In this document: one piece after another, positions 52,554 to 60,818 of the stretch
How the letters are laid out: every line of letters starts with the position of its first letter
Position numbering within the stretch: the first letter of the stretch is position 1
DNA from: Thermoleophilia bacterium
GTDB taxonomy: Bacteria; Actinomycetota; Thermoleophilia; Miltoncostaeales; Miltoncostaeaceae
Assembly (NCBI GenBank): GCA_028285405.1
Contig: JANQPH010000046.1
Span: 1 to 64,000 of the forward strand
Reading direction: 5' to 3'
Length of the DNA: 64,000 bases
Made by a program: the position numbers and the translations under genes
Notes under the pieces: model-generated
What the model was told of the DNA's origin: nothing
The model's input: only the letters and a program-made list of their open reading frames with translations
Database searches by the model: none

Positions 52554-54636
52554 CCGCCCGCGTCCGGCCCAGTCGGGACGGCCACCAGGTTCGCGCCCGC
52601 AGGTCGAGCACGAGCGCGGGGACGAGGATCGACCGCACCACGAGGGTGTCGAGCAGCACGCCGAACGCGACGACGAAGCCGATCTCGGTCAGCGTCACGA
52701 GCGGGAGCACCCCGAGGACGCTGAATGTCCCCGCGAGCACGACACCCGCCGCCGTGATCACCGATCCGGTCAAGGCGAGCGCGCGCAGGGTGCCCTCGCG
52801 CGTCCCGTGCACGACGGTCTCCTCGCGCACTCGCGCCATCAGGAAGATGTTGTAGTCGACCCCCAGCGCGACCAGGAACACGAAGGCGAACAGGACGAGC
52901 GTCGGACTCTCGCCGGCGAAGCCGAAGCCGAACTCGAACACGAGCGCGCTGAATCCGAGCGCTGCGGCGAAGCTGAGGATCACGGTCGCGACCAGGACCA
53001 GCGGCGCGACGAGCGCTCGCAGGAGCAGGATCAGGACCGCAAGCACGACGACGAGCACGAGCGGGATGACGACGAGGTTGTCCCGGATCGCGGCCTCGCG
53101 GAAGTCGGCCTCCTCGGCGGTCGGCCCGCCGATCAGCACGCTGCCGTCGGGATCGGCGCCTGACGCCACGTCGCGCAGTGGCGCGATCGCGTCGAAGGCC
53201 TCCTGGCTGTAGGGGTCCGCGACGAGGGTGATGTCGAACTTCGCGCCGGGCGGGCCGCGCTCGATCGACCCCGCTCCGGCGACGGCGGGGTCGGCGAGCA
53301 GCGCCGAGCGCACGTCCTCCACGGCCTCGGGCGTCGCGGGCTGCTCGACGATCACCGTCGTGGGCGCGACCGCCCCTTCGGGGAACGCCTCGGCGAGCAG
53401 CTCCTGACCCTCGACGGACTCGACGTCCCCGCGGAAGTCGTCCACCTGGGTGAGGTTCGTGTCGAGCGTGATCGTGCCGAGCGCCATCACCCCCAGGACC
53501 AGGGCGGTGCCGATCCACACGCGGCGCGGCCGCGGGCTGATCGCGTCGCCGAGCCTCCTGAAGATGCCGCTCGCCTCGCGCACCGTGCTCCCGTACTTCG
53601 GCACGAACGGCCAGAACGCCCGGCGGCCCGCGATCACGAGCAGCGCGGGGAGGGCGGTCAGCATCGCGATCATCGCGACCGCGATCCCCATCGCGCCGAC
53701 CGGGCCGAGCCCGGCCGTGCCGTCGACCTCGGCGAGCGCGAGGCAGAGGAGGGCGAGGATGTTGGTGCCCGCCGAGGCGAGGATCGCCGGGCCGCCTCGC
53801 CGGAGCGCCGTCGCCATCGCCACGTGGCGGTCCTCGTTGCGCCGGAGCTCCTCCCGGTAGCGGGACGTCAGGAGGAGGGCGTAGTCCGTGCCCGCTCCGA
53901 ACACCAGCACGAGCAGGATCCCCGCCGTCTGCCCGTTCACGGTCACGCCGGCTTCGGCGATCCCGTAGCCGGCGGCGCGCGTCACCCACTCCGCGAAGAG
54001 CACGGCGGCCAGCGGCAGGGCCCAGAAGATCGGGCTCCGGTAGATGAGGACGAGCAGGACGAAGACCAGGCCGGCGGTCGCCAGGAGCAGCGTCGTGTTG
54101 ATCTGACCGAAGACCGAGAGGGCGTCGGTCGCGAAGCCGGCCGGGCCGGTGACCGCGACCTCCAGGTCGCCTTCGCCCTCGCCGACCACGCCGCGGATCT
54201 GGTCGACCGCGTCGGAGAGGACATCCGAGTCGCCGTCCGAGATGATCTGGTACGCCAGGAGCGCCGACGTGCCGTCCTGGGAGGGGATCGGCGGGGGTGA
54301 GGGTGTGGTCCCCTCGGGGAGATCCGCGTTGATCTGCTCCCGATCGGCCCGGACCACGGCCTCGTCGGCGGCCGTGAGCCCGTCGGCGTTGCGGTAGACG
54401 ACGATCGCGGCGGAGACCTCGCCGCTCGGGAAGTCGTCGAGCAGGTCGAGGGCCTCCACCGACTCCGAGGAGCCCGGCAGGAAGCTCGCCGGCCTGTTCT
54501 CCTGGGCGTCCTCGAACTGGCTGGCAAAGGGCGCGAGCCCGATGAGCAGGAGCACCCAGACCGCGAGCGTCACCCATTTCCCGACCCTGCCCGCCGGAAA
54601 CACGGCGGCGCGGGCCACGCGCTCCCGGATCAGCAC
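52534..54636 (-). CDS. MMPL-family (RND) transporter
   Basis: A 700-residue membrane transporter with two repeats of one helix, one large extracytoplasmic loop and five helices. The first repeat has FGAGTDYALLLTSRYREEL (the GxxxDY proton-relay motif) and GPAILASAGTNILALLCLALAEVDG; the second has ALGVDYNIFLMARVREET and GSVITAAGVVLAGTFSVLG. Mycobacterial MmpL proteins export lipids; others export drugs or siderophores. Substrate here is unknown. ATG 54636 is 8 nt downstream of the CbiX-like gene, so the two form an operon. It lacks the long C-terminal domain of MmpL3. Confidence 0.92.
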   Translation of the reverse strand: MLIRERVARAAVFPAGRVGKWVTLAVWVLLLIGLAPFASQFEDAQENRPASFLPGSSESVEALDLLDDFPSGEVSAAIVVYRNADGLTAADEAVVRADREQINADLPEGTTPSPPPIPSQDGTSALLAYQIISDGDSDVLSDAVDQIRGVVGEGEGDLEVAVTGPAGFATDALSVFGQINTTLLLATAGLVFVLLVLIYRSPIFWALPLAAVLFAEWVTRAAGYGIAEAGVTVNGQTAGILLVLVFGAGTDYALLLTSRYREELRRNEDRHVAMATALRRGGPAILASAGTNILALLCLALAEVDGTAGLGPVGAMGIAVAMIAMLTALPALLVIAGRRAFWPFVPKYGSTVREASGIFRRLGDAISPRPRRVWIGTALVLGVMALGTITLDTNLTQVDDFRGDVESVEGQELLAEAFPEGAVAPTTVIVEQPATPEAVEDVRSALLADPAVAGAGSIERGPPGAKFDITLVADPYSQEAFDAIAPLRDVASGADPDGSVLIGGPTAEEADFREAAIRDNLVVIPLVLVVVLAVLILLLRALVAPLVLVATVILSFAAALGFSALVFEFGFGFAGESPTLVLFAFVFLVALGVDYNIFLMARVREETVVHGTREGTLRALALTGSVITAAGVVLAGTFSVLGVLPLVTLTEIGFVVAFGVLLDTLVVRSILVPALVLDLRARTWWPSRLGRTRAVSSPRP

Positions 54637-54643
54637 GGGGCGT

Positions 54644-55129
54644 TCAGCTGAGCGCGGCCGTGTGCGTCGCGCAGACCCCAGTCCCCTCGCACACCTCGCA
54701 CTCGGCCGCCTCCCCGCCCGCCCGCGCGAGGCAGTGCTCGACGCGGGAGTTCACGACCTGCGCCATCAGCGGGTGGAGACCGAGGGGGGCCGTGACGAGG
54801 AAGCGGCTTCCCGGGTGAGCGGCCGCCGCCTCGCGGGTGAGCTCGGGGATGTCCTGGCTCCAGTGGCGGCCCGGGAGCAGGAAGTAGGGGCTGACGACCA
54901 CGAGCTCGACCCCGGCCGCGACACAGCGGCCGTATGCCGTGGCGATCGACGGCTCGGCAAGCTCCATGTGCGCGGGCTCGACGACCCGGTACGGAACGAC
55001 GTCTCGGATCATGTCGACCATCTGCTCGAGCATCTCGTTCGACTCGGCGCGTCTGGATCCGTGATCGACGACGACGAGGCCGATGTCGTTCGGGCGCTCC
55101 CGCGGGATGGTCGTGGAACCTGGGCTCAC
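54644..55129 (-). CDS. CbiX/SirB-type chelatase-like protein with Cys-rich C-terminus
   Basis: The 161-residue single-domain protein matches the short sirohydrochlorin chelatases: VVVDHGSRRAESNEML with metal-binding H23, MELAEPSIATAYGRCVAAGVELVVVSPYFLLPGRHWSQDIPEL with H89, and LGLHPLMAQVV. Such enzymes insert Co2+ or Fe2+ into sirohydrochlorin. The C-terminus adds CLARAGG-EAAECEVCEGTGVC, with C133, C144, C147 and C153, resembling the Fe-S or metal site of long CbiX/SirB forms. GTG 55129 follows a -10-like TATCAT by 7 nt, so the mRNA may be leaderless. Other tetrapyrrole genes are not nearby. Confidence 0.82.
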   Translation of the reverse strand: MSPGSTTIPRERPNDIGLVVVDHGSRRAESNEMLEQMVDMIRDVVPYRVVEPAHMELAEPSIATAYGRCVAAGVELVVVSPYFLLPGRHWSQDIPELTREAAAAHPGSRFLVTAPLGLHPLMAQVVNSRVEHCLARAGGEAAECEVCEGTGVCATHTAALS

Positions 55130-55176
55130 GCCGACGATGATAGCCCTGGCCAGTTACGATCGAGGCAGAACCGCTG

Positions 55177-55920
55177 TTGTCAGCTGACGACGACATCGCG
55201 CCGGAGGCGCATCACCTCGGCAGCCTCGGAGACCTCGTCGAGTTCTTGATCGACGGCTGGCGGATCGAGGCCATGCACTACGCGGACCGATCCGGTCCGG
55301 GTGGGGCCGATGGCGCGCCCGCGGCCTTCTTCGATCTGTCGCGCGGACTCGACGAGCGCTACCGGATCTGCATCCCGGACGACGGGAGGACGCTCTCCCA
55401 TCGCGCCCTGGTCACCGCGTTCCGTGAGCGTCCGCAGATCTGGAAGCACCGCTCGCCGGCGAGCATTCCCCGTCCCGCCGACGACGCCCTCCGACCGGTC
55501 GAGGAGTGGGGGCCGGTGGTGGAGCCGTTCCCGGCGGCGCTCGAGATCGGACCCACGACACTTCGCGACGTGGTCCGGATCCACCAGATCCAGACCGTCG
55601 ACGGGACGACGATCGCGCTCACCCATCTCGAGCGCCACACCAGCGCCGCGCTGGCGCGCTTTCTGGTCGACGATCCCGACGGGGGCCCGGTCGAGACCGG
55701 CGACCTCCTCGTCGTCGACGATGTCGGCCGCATCTACCAGGCGGCCTCCCTGGCCTGTCGCACGCTGCCGGGCGGAGTCGACTGCGCCGTCGCGATCGCG
55801 CCCCAGATCCCAGCGGACGTGAGGACGCTCACCCTGACGGTCGGCACGCTGGGACTGCGGTCGTCCGGGCGGGCGGAGGGCCCCTGGGTGTTTCCGATCC
55901 CGCTCACGTTCCCCGCGTGA
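55177..55920 (+). CDS. Hypothetical protein, 247 aa
   Basis: I do not recognise the family. The soluble protein shows an N-terminal helix (LGSLGDLVEFLIDGWRIEAMHYA), a central part with repeated aromatic/acidic patterns (RYRICIPDDGRTLSHRALVTAFRERPQIWKHR) and a beta-rich C-terminal half (LLVVDDVGRIYQAASLACRTLPGGVDCAVAIAP). There is no signal peptide, membrane helix or known catalytic motif. The TTG start at 55177 lies 47 nt from the divergent CbiX-like gene. The stop overlaps the dgt GTG, linking it to dgt-dnaG. Confidence 0.65.
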   Translation: MSADDDIAPEAHHLGSLGDLVEFLIDGWRIEAMHYADRSGPGGADGAPAAFFDLSRGLDERYRICIPDDGRTLSHRALVTAFRERPQIWKHRSPASIPRPADDALRPVEEWGPVVEPFPAALEIGPTTLRDVVRIHQIQTVDGTTIALTHLERHTSAALARFLVDDPDGGPVETGDLLVVDDVGRIYQAASLACRTLPGGVDCAVAIAPQIPADVRTLTLTVGTLGLRSSGRAEGPWVFPIPLTFPA

Positions 55921-56888
55921 GGATGGGGGAGGGGCCGCTCGCGGCGCTCGCTGCCCGGCCCGAGTCGGCGACCAGAGCTCGCCCGGAACCACCCGACCCG
56001 CTCAGGTCCGCGTTTCACCTCGATCGCGACCGGATCCTCCGCTCGCGGGCGTTCCGGCGCCTGAAGCACAAGACCCAGGTCTTCGTCGCCCCTCGCGGCG
56101 ATCACTTCCGGACCCGGATGACGCACAGCCTCGAGGTCACCGCGCTGGCCCGCACGGTCTCGCGGGCACTCGGCCTCGACGAGGACCTGACCGAGGCCAT
56201 CGGCCTCGGTCACGACATCGGTCACGCCCCGTTCGGCCATGCCGGCGAGGACGCCCTCGATCAGGCGTCACGGGCCCGGGGTGGGCACGGGTTCTCGCAC
56301 CGCGATCACGGGGTGCGCGTGGTCGAGGTCCTCGAGCAGGACGGGCGGGGGCTCAACCTCACCGCGCAGACGCGTGACGGGATCCGGACGCACTCCGGCC
56401 CGATGCACCCCGGCACGCTCGAGGCCGAGGTCGTCCGGATCGTCGACCGCATCGCCTACGTCGGCCACGACATCGAGGACGCGGTGAGGGCGGGCGTCAT
56501 CACCTCCCGGGACCTCCCGGCCGCCGCGACCGAGCTCGGCGCGGACGGCGCGGAGCGCCAGCGGGCGCTGCTGGATGCGCTGGTGCGCGAGAGCGCCCTG
56601 CGGCGGGCGATCGTCCTTCCACCCGACATCGCCGGCGCGTTCGACCAGCTGCGCAGCTTCATGTTCGAGCGCGTCTACCTGGCGCCGCCGGCATCCGAGC
56701 AGGCCGCGCGCGGGCGCCGGGTCGTGGAGGGGCTGGTGGACTGGTACTGCGAGGACGTAACGCGCCTGCCGAGCGAGCCGGACGCAGACCCGCTGACGAT
56801 GGCGGTGGATCACGTCGCGGGCATGACCGACCGGTATGCGCTCGACGTCTACGAGCGAGAGCTCCTGCCGCCGATCGCGGCCCCCTGA
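55917..56888 (+). CDS. dgt: dGTP triphosphohydrolase-like HD protein
   Basis: The 323-residue protein is a dNTP triphosphohydrolase of the HD superfamily, splitting dNTPs to deoxynucleoside and triphosphate. The N-terminus has RSAFHLDRDRILRSRAFRRLKHKTQVFVAPRGDHFRTRMTHSLEVTALARTVSRALGLDEDLTEAIGLGHDIGHAPFGHAGEDAL; the metal ligands are the His in MTHSLEV, the HD in GLGHDIGH and the Asp in RIVDRIAYVGHDIEDAV. It is of the shorter, deoxyguanosinetriphosphate-like actinobacterial type. GTG 55917 overlaps the previous stop; ATG 55923 is an alternative. It is followed by dnaG after 1 nt, a common Gram-positive pairing. Confidence 0.92.
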   Translation: MRMGEGPLAALAARPESATRARPEPPDPLRSAFHLDRDRILRSRAFRRLKHKTQVFVAPRGDHFRTRMTHSLEVTALARTVSRALGLDEDLTEAIGLGHDIGHAPFGHAGEDALDQASRARGGHGFSHRDHGVRVVEVLEQDGRGLNLTAQTRDGIRTHSGPMHPGTLEAEVVRIVDRIAYVGHDIEDAVRAGVITSRDLPAAATELGADGAERQRALLDALVRESALRRAIVLPPDIAGAFDQLRSFMFERVYLAPPASEQAARGRRVVEGLVDWYCEDVTRLPSEPDADPLTMAVDHVAGMTDRYALDVYERELLPPIAAP

Positions 56889-56889
56889 C

Positions 56890-58614
56890 GTGGCCCGCCT
56901 GAGCGAGCAGACGGTTGCGGAGGTTCGCGAGGCGGCCGATCTGCTCGAGCTCGTCCGCGGTCGCGTCCAGCTGGTGCATCGCGGCGGCCGGTGGTGGGGC
57001 CGGTGCCCCTTCCACGACGAGGACACGCCGTCGTTCAGCCTGATTCCGCCCGAGAACCGTGCGTACTACTGCTTCGGGTGCAACGAGGGCGGCGACGCGA
57101 TCGACTGGATGCAGAAGCAGGAGGGCGCGGCGGACTTCGCCAGCGCGGTCGAGGCGCTCGCCGAGCGCTTCGGGGTCGAGGTTCGCTACGAGGAGGAGAG
57201 CCCCGATCAGCAGCGCAGACGGGCCGCCGCCGAGGCCCGCCGCCAGTTGCTGGACCGAGCCGGCGGCTACTACGCGCACGTGCTTCAGCGCTCGGCCGAC
57301 GCCGCCGCCGCACGCGAGTACCTGGCGGGGCGCGGGCTCGAGGGGGAGCTGCTCGAGCGATACGGGATCGGCTGGGCGCCGTCGTCGGGCACCGCCCTCC
57401 TGAGGCGGAGCTCCGATGCCGGCTTCACGCCGGAGCAGCTGGTCGCGTCGGGGCTGGCGCGGCGGGGGCCGGGTGGCGCACGCGACTTCTTCCACGGGCG
57501 GATCACCTTTCCGATCAAGGACGCCCAGGGTCGCGTGCAGGGGTTCGGGGCGCGCACGCTCGACCCGAACGAGCGCGCGAAGTACGTCAACTCCCCCGAG
57601 AGCCCGGCATTCAGGAAGCGCACGCTGCTGTTCGGGATCGACGTCGCGAGAGTCAGCGCAGCGAAGCTGAAGTGGTTGGTGGTCGCCGAGGGGTACACCG
57701 ACGTCATGGGTCTCGCGGCCGCGGGCGTCGAGAACGCGGTCGCGTGCATGGGGACCGCGCTGACGACCGAGCAGGTGCGACTCGCCGGCCGGTACGTCGA
57801 GGAGCTGCGGCTGTGCTTCGACGCTGACGCCGCCGGTGAGGGCGCGGCCAAGCGGAGCCTCGAGGCCGCGGCCGACACCCCCGTCCGCCTCACCGGAGTG
57901 CGGCTGCCGCCTGGAAGCGACCCGGGCGACCTCGCCCAGTCACCGGAGGGGCGCGAGGCGCTGCTGGCCGCGGTGCGGGACTCGGTCCCGCTCGTGGGCT
58001 ATCTGGTCAGGGCCCGCGTGGAGCGAGCGGGCTCGAGCGCCACCGACCGCCAGCACGCGTACGACGAGATCGCCGAGCTTCTGCGCGCGACCCCGGAGTC
58101 GATCGAGAAGGACGAGACCATCCGTCTGGCGGCCTCGTTGCTCCACCTCGGCCCTCACGGCGAGGAGCGCCTTCGGGCCGACGTGCGCGCGACCCAGCGC
58201 CACCAGGACGAGCCGGCGAGCGCGCCGTCCGCTCCGGACCCCCGCGCCCAGCGCGTGCATCATCTGCTCGTGCTCGGGGCCTCTCGGCCCGACCTCACCG
58301 CCGACGCGCTCGATGGCTTCCCCCTCAAGGAGATCGGCGATCCGAGCCAGCGGGCCGCGCTCGCGCAGCTCTCCAGGGGGGTGGCGCCCGAGGACTGGGA
58401 TGCGACGCTCAACGACCTCTCGCTGGCGGTGCGTGCCGCCTCGCCCTCGGAGGAGGTGTCTGTCGAGGAGCTCTCTGAGGCACGCGACCGGGTGCTCCTG
58501 GACGTGGTCGCCGGCCGCATCCAGACCGCAAAGCAGACGGGCGACGAGGCCGGCGTCCTGAAGGCCCTCGAGGTGGACCGTGCGCTCCGCGGTCGGCTCC
58601 GGGGCGAGTCGTGA
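56890..58614 (+). CDS. dnaG: DNA primase
   Basis: DnaG makes RNA primers for replication. The 574-residue protein has the CHC2 zinc domain (CPFHDEDTPSFSLIPPENRAYYCFGCNEGGD), the primase core with ITFPIKDAQGRVQGFGARTL and SPESPAFRKRTLLFGI, and the TOPRIM motifs VVAEGYTDVMGLAAAGVENAVACMGTALT and LCFDADAAGEGAAKRSL. The C-terminal 190 residues form a helical helicase-binding region typical of actinobacterial primases. GTG 56890 starts 1 nt after dgt. The usual downstream partner rpoD (sigA) is not here; the next gene lies on the other strand. Confidence 0.95.
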   Translation: MARLSEQTVAEVREAADLLELVRGRVQLVHRGGRWWGRCPFHDEDTPSFSLIPPENRAYYCFGCNEGGDAIDWMQKQEGAADFASAVEALAERFGVEVRYEEESPDQQRRRAAAEARRQLLDRAGGYYAHVLQRSADAAAAREYLAGRGLEGELLERYGIGWAPSSGTALLRRSSDAGFTPEQLVASGLARRGPGGARDFFHGRITFPIKDAQGRVQGFGARTLDPNERAKYVNSPESPAFRKRTLLFGIDVARVSAAKLKWLVVAEGYTDVMGLAAAGVENAVACMGTALTTEQVRLAGRYVEELRLCFDADAAGEGAAKRSLEAAADTPVRLTGVRLPPGSDPGDLAQSPEGREALLAAVRDSVPLVGYLVRARVERAGSSATDRQHAYDEIAELLRATPESIEKDETIRLAASLLHLGPHGEERLRADVRATQRHQDEPASAPSAPDPRAQRVHHLLVLGASRPDLTADALDGFPLKEIGDPSQRAALAQLSRGVAPEDWDATLNDLSLAVRAASPSEEVSVEELSEARDRVLLDVVAGRIQTAKQTGDEAGVLKALEVDRALRGRLRGES

Positions 58615-58666
58615 CCGGCGATCTGCCGGTGCGCGTCCTCGTCGGCCGGAGGACGGCCCCGGGCCG

Positions 58667-59158
58667 CTAGGCCGCCGCCGGCCGCTCCCGGACGAGCGCG
58701 ATGGCCTCGGCCCGGCGAACAGCTCCCTCCGGGCCGTGGGAGAGCGCGCACCGAGCCAGGACACGGTGCGTGCCGTCCTCCGCCTTGGGCGCTCGCGCCG
58801 GCGGACCGATCCACTCCACGTGCAGCGGGCGGCCGATCACCGCGGCACGCTGGGCCCAGACGAGGAGGCGGGCGATCGCGAGCGCGCCGGTGCTGACCCC
58901 GTCGGGTTGACCGCGCCGCGCGACGTACGCACCGTGTGCGGCCAAGCATGCGGCCAGCATCAGCCCGTCCGGATCACCCTCACCGTCGAGATGGAGGGAG
59001 GAGAGGGTGGCCACGCCGTCCTCGGGCTCGGCCACGCGCGGGCGAAGCTCCAGCAGCGTCGGGACGGCGGCGGCGCCGATGGCCTCCGCGGCGAGCCGCA
59101 GCTCGACGTCCAGCTCCCTCAGCGGGCCGCCGAGCTCGGATGTGACCTCGAGTGCCAC
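58667..59158 (-). CDS. Hypothetical protein, 163 aa
   Basis: I do not recognise the family with certainty. The protein begins ALEVTSELGGPLRELDVELRLAAEAIGAAAVPTLLELRPRV, has a middle helix LMLAACLAAHGAYVA, then VSTGALAIARLLVWAQRAAVIGRPLHVEWIG and a final strand pair HRVLARCALSHGPEGAVRRAEAIALV. The alternation of a hydrophobic helix and long strands could fit a hotdog (acyl-CoA thioesterase-like) fold, but the catalytic residues are not evident. There is no signal peptide. GTG 59158 is the likely start; the gene converges with dnaG. Confidence 0.55.
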   Translation of the reverse strand: MALEVTSELGGPLRELDVELRLAAEAIGAAAVPTLLELRPRVAEPEDGVATLSSLHLDGEGDPDGLMLAACLAAHGAYVARRGQPDGVSTGALAIARLLVWAQRAAVIGRPLHVEWIGPPARAPKAEDGTHRVLARCALSHGPEGAVRRAEAIALVRERPAAA

Positions 59159-59194
59159 GAGTCCCGGCGTGCGATGGCGCAGCCGAGAGCCGGG

Positions 59195-59356
59195 TCAGCC
59201 GGCGGGCGGCGCCCCGGGTGTGGCGTCGCTCGGCTCCGGAGCGCCCGGCGGGGGCGCCTCGGTGAAGACGAACTCGTCTGGCTCTCCGCCAAGCCGCGAC
59301 TTCACAAGCCAGAACACCAGCGCAGCGATGCCGAGCAGGATCAGGAGCTTCTTCAT
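59195..59356 (-). CDS. Small single-pass membrane protein, 53 aa
   Basis: The product starts MKKLLILLGIAALVFWLVKSRLGG, one membrane helix with a positive N-terminus (or an uncleaved signal anchor), followed by an acidic, proline-rich tail (EPDEFVFTEAPPPGAPEPSD). No lipobox is present. The ATG at 59356 is chosen because the longer frame adds polar residues in front of the helix. Similar short anchored proteins with acidic tails are frequent in Actinomycetota but have no assigned function. It lies 36 nt upstream of the 163-residue gene on the same strand. Confidence 0.58.
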   Translation of the reverse strand: MKKLLILLGIAALVFWLVKSRLGGEPDEFVFTEAPPPGAPEPSDATPGAPPAG

Positions 59357-59477
59357 TCGACCCGTGTCCCCTACGTCGTGTGTGGTCGGGCCGGACCGTA
59401 TCACTGGCGCCGGCCGCGACTCGCTGCGGTCGCTGCAACCCGTGCCGCGGCTGTCGCGGCAGGACCGGGTATGCGGG

Positions 59478-60452
59478 TCAGAGGCCGGTTGTCAGGACGA
59501 CCTTGCCGGCCGGCGCGTTGCGGGCGACGAGCTCGTGGGACTCCTGCACGGCCGAGAGCGGCAGCGTCGCCGCGACGATCGGGCGCATCCGCCCGTCGCC
59601 GAGCCGCGGCAGGCCCCAGCGGGTGAACTCCTGGACCAGGTCGGCCTTCTCCTTCGATCCGCGCGAGCGCAGGGTGCCGCCGGCCACCTGCGCCTGCAGG
59701 CGCATGAGGGCGGACAGGTCGACCTCGGTGCGGGCGCCGCCCAGGAGGCCCACGAGCGCGACCCGGGCGCCCTCGGCCAGGCACGCGACGGTGTCCTGCC
59801 AGTAGGCGGCTCCGACCAGATCGACCACGACGTCGACCCCAGCGCCCGCTGTCAGCCGCTCGACGTCGCCTGCGAATCCGTCCGCGCCCACCACGAGCGG
59901 GTGGGCGCCGAGCTCGTCGACGAGCCCCGCCTTGCCGGCGCTCCTGACCGTCCCGATGACCTCGGCGCCGAGCTCGCGTGCGATCTGGATCGCGCCGACG
60001 CCAACGCCGCTCGCCGCCGCGTGGATCAGCACGCGCTCGCCGGGCGCCACGGGCGCGAGGTGGACGAGGGCGCGCCAGGCCGTGAGGAACGCCTCCGGTA
60101 CCGCAGCGGCGTCGTGCAGGCTCATGGAGGGCGGCACGGGCATGACATGCGCGGCCGGGACCGCCGTCGCCTCCGCGTAGCCGCCCCCCGCGAGCAGCGC
60201 CATCACCGGGTCGCCCACCCGGTGCTCGTGCACGCCGCGTCCGACCGCGCTCACGACGCCCGCGCACTCGAGGCCGAGGACATCGGTCGCGCCGTGGGGT
60301 GGGGGGTACCTCCCGGCGGCCTGGAGCAGGTCGGCCCGGTTCACGGCGGTCGCCGACACCGCGATGACGATCTCCCCGTCAGCCGCCGCCGGAACTGGTC
60401 GCTCCACGAGCTGGAGCGCTCCGGATCCATCCTCGACGACCACGGCTTTCAT
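59478..60452 (-). CDS. NADPH:quinone oxidoreductase-like zinc-free MDR protein
   Basis: The 324-residue medium-chain dehydrogenase starts MKAVVVEDGSGALQLVERPVPA, continues with VNRADLLQAAGRYPPP and VLGLECAGVVSAVG, and has the NADPH Rossmann motif LIHAAASGVGVGAIQIARELGAEVIGT. The GroES-like domain lacks the cysteine/histidine zinc ligands, as in quinone oxidoreductases of the TP53I3/PIG3 type. The reaction is NADPH-dependent reduction of quinones or enones; the substrate is unknown. ATG 60452 was chosen over an upstream ATG (60506) that would run through a stable hairpin. Confidence 0.9.
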   Translation of the reverse strand: MKAVVVEDGSGALQLVERPVPAAADGEIVIAVSATAVNRADLLQAAGRYPPPHGATDVLGLECAGVVSAVGRGVHEHRVGDPVMALLAGGGYAEATAVPAAHVMPVPPSMSLHDAAAVPEAFLTAWRALVHLAPVAPGERVLIHAAASGVGVGAIQIARELGAEVIGTVRSAGKAGLVDELGAHPLVVGADGFAGDVERLTAGAGVDVVVDLVGAAYWQDTVACLAEGARVALVGLLGGARTEVDLSALMRLQAQVAGGTLRSRGSKEKADLVQEFTRWGLPRLGDGRMRPIVAATLPLSAVQESHELVARNAPAGKVVLTTGL

Positions 60453-60499
60453 TCCAGAGGCCTGCTCGTCGACCGGGGGAGGAGCGGGCGGTGAGGCGT

Positions 60500-60527
60500 G
60501 CCGCACGGGCCCGAAGGCCCGTGCGGC
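60500..60527. terminator. Stable 12-bp hairpin with CGAA tetraloop
   Basis: CCGCACGGGCC (60501-60511) pairs perfectly with GGCCCGTGCGG (60516-60526), extended by G60500-C60527, around CGAA. It lies 47 nt upstream of the quinone oxidoreductase start on the minus strand and 120 nt upstream of the 56-residue gene on the plus strand. Its position in a divergent region suits a 5' leader structure or an insulator better than a terminator. No T-run is present. Confidence 0.45.
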
Positions 60528-60647
60528 GTGTGCAGCCCAGGCATCATGACAGGGCCGGCGCGCTCATGGCGAATCCGCCGACCCGCGCGCAACGTGCGCG
60601 GCGGTGCCGGCGTCTTCGAACAGTTCGTAGCCGACGTGGGAGAGCGC

Positions 60648-60818
60648 ATGAGCAGCGAGATTGATCCGGCGATCGAGGCGACCCGCACGGCGCTCTTGGA
60701 GGCGATCCAGCGCACCGCGCGCGAGGGATCGTCGAACGTCGTCCTCCGGCTCGCGGAGGCGTATGCGTGGGTGACCGACCCCTCGCAGCCGCACGGGGGC
60801 AGCAAGTCCGACGACTGA
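60648..60818 (+). CDS. Small hypothetical protein, 56 aa
   Basis: The product [44 protein letters not shown] is a short two-helix protein with a polar tail ([11 protein letters not shown]). I do not recognise a family. The ATG at 60648 has a GGGAGAG ribosome site 4 nt upstream. The frame is open upstream to 60498, but that part is arginine/proline-rich and crosses the hairpin. No membrane helix or signal peptide is present. Confidence 0.6.
   Translation: MSSEIDPAIEATRTALLEAIQRTAREGSSNVVLRLAEAYAWVTDPSQPHGGSKSDD

Noticed and set aside
51698-54577. 959-codon frame antisense to glyS and overlapping the MMPL gene in another frame
   Set aside because: Arginine/glycine/aspartate low-complexity translation; the MMPL and GlyS proteins explain the region fully.
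60605-60635. LexA-like GAACAGTTC at the 56-residue gene
   Set aside because: The half-sites are separated by a single base rather than four, so it does not fit the SOS operator.
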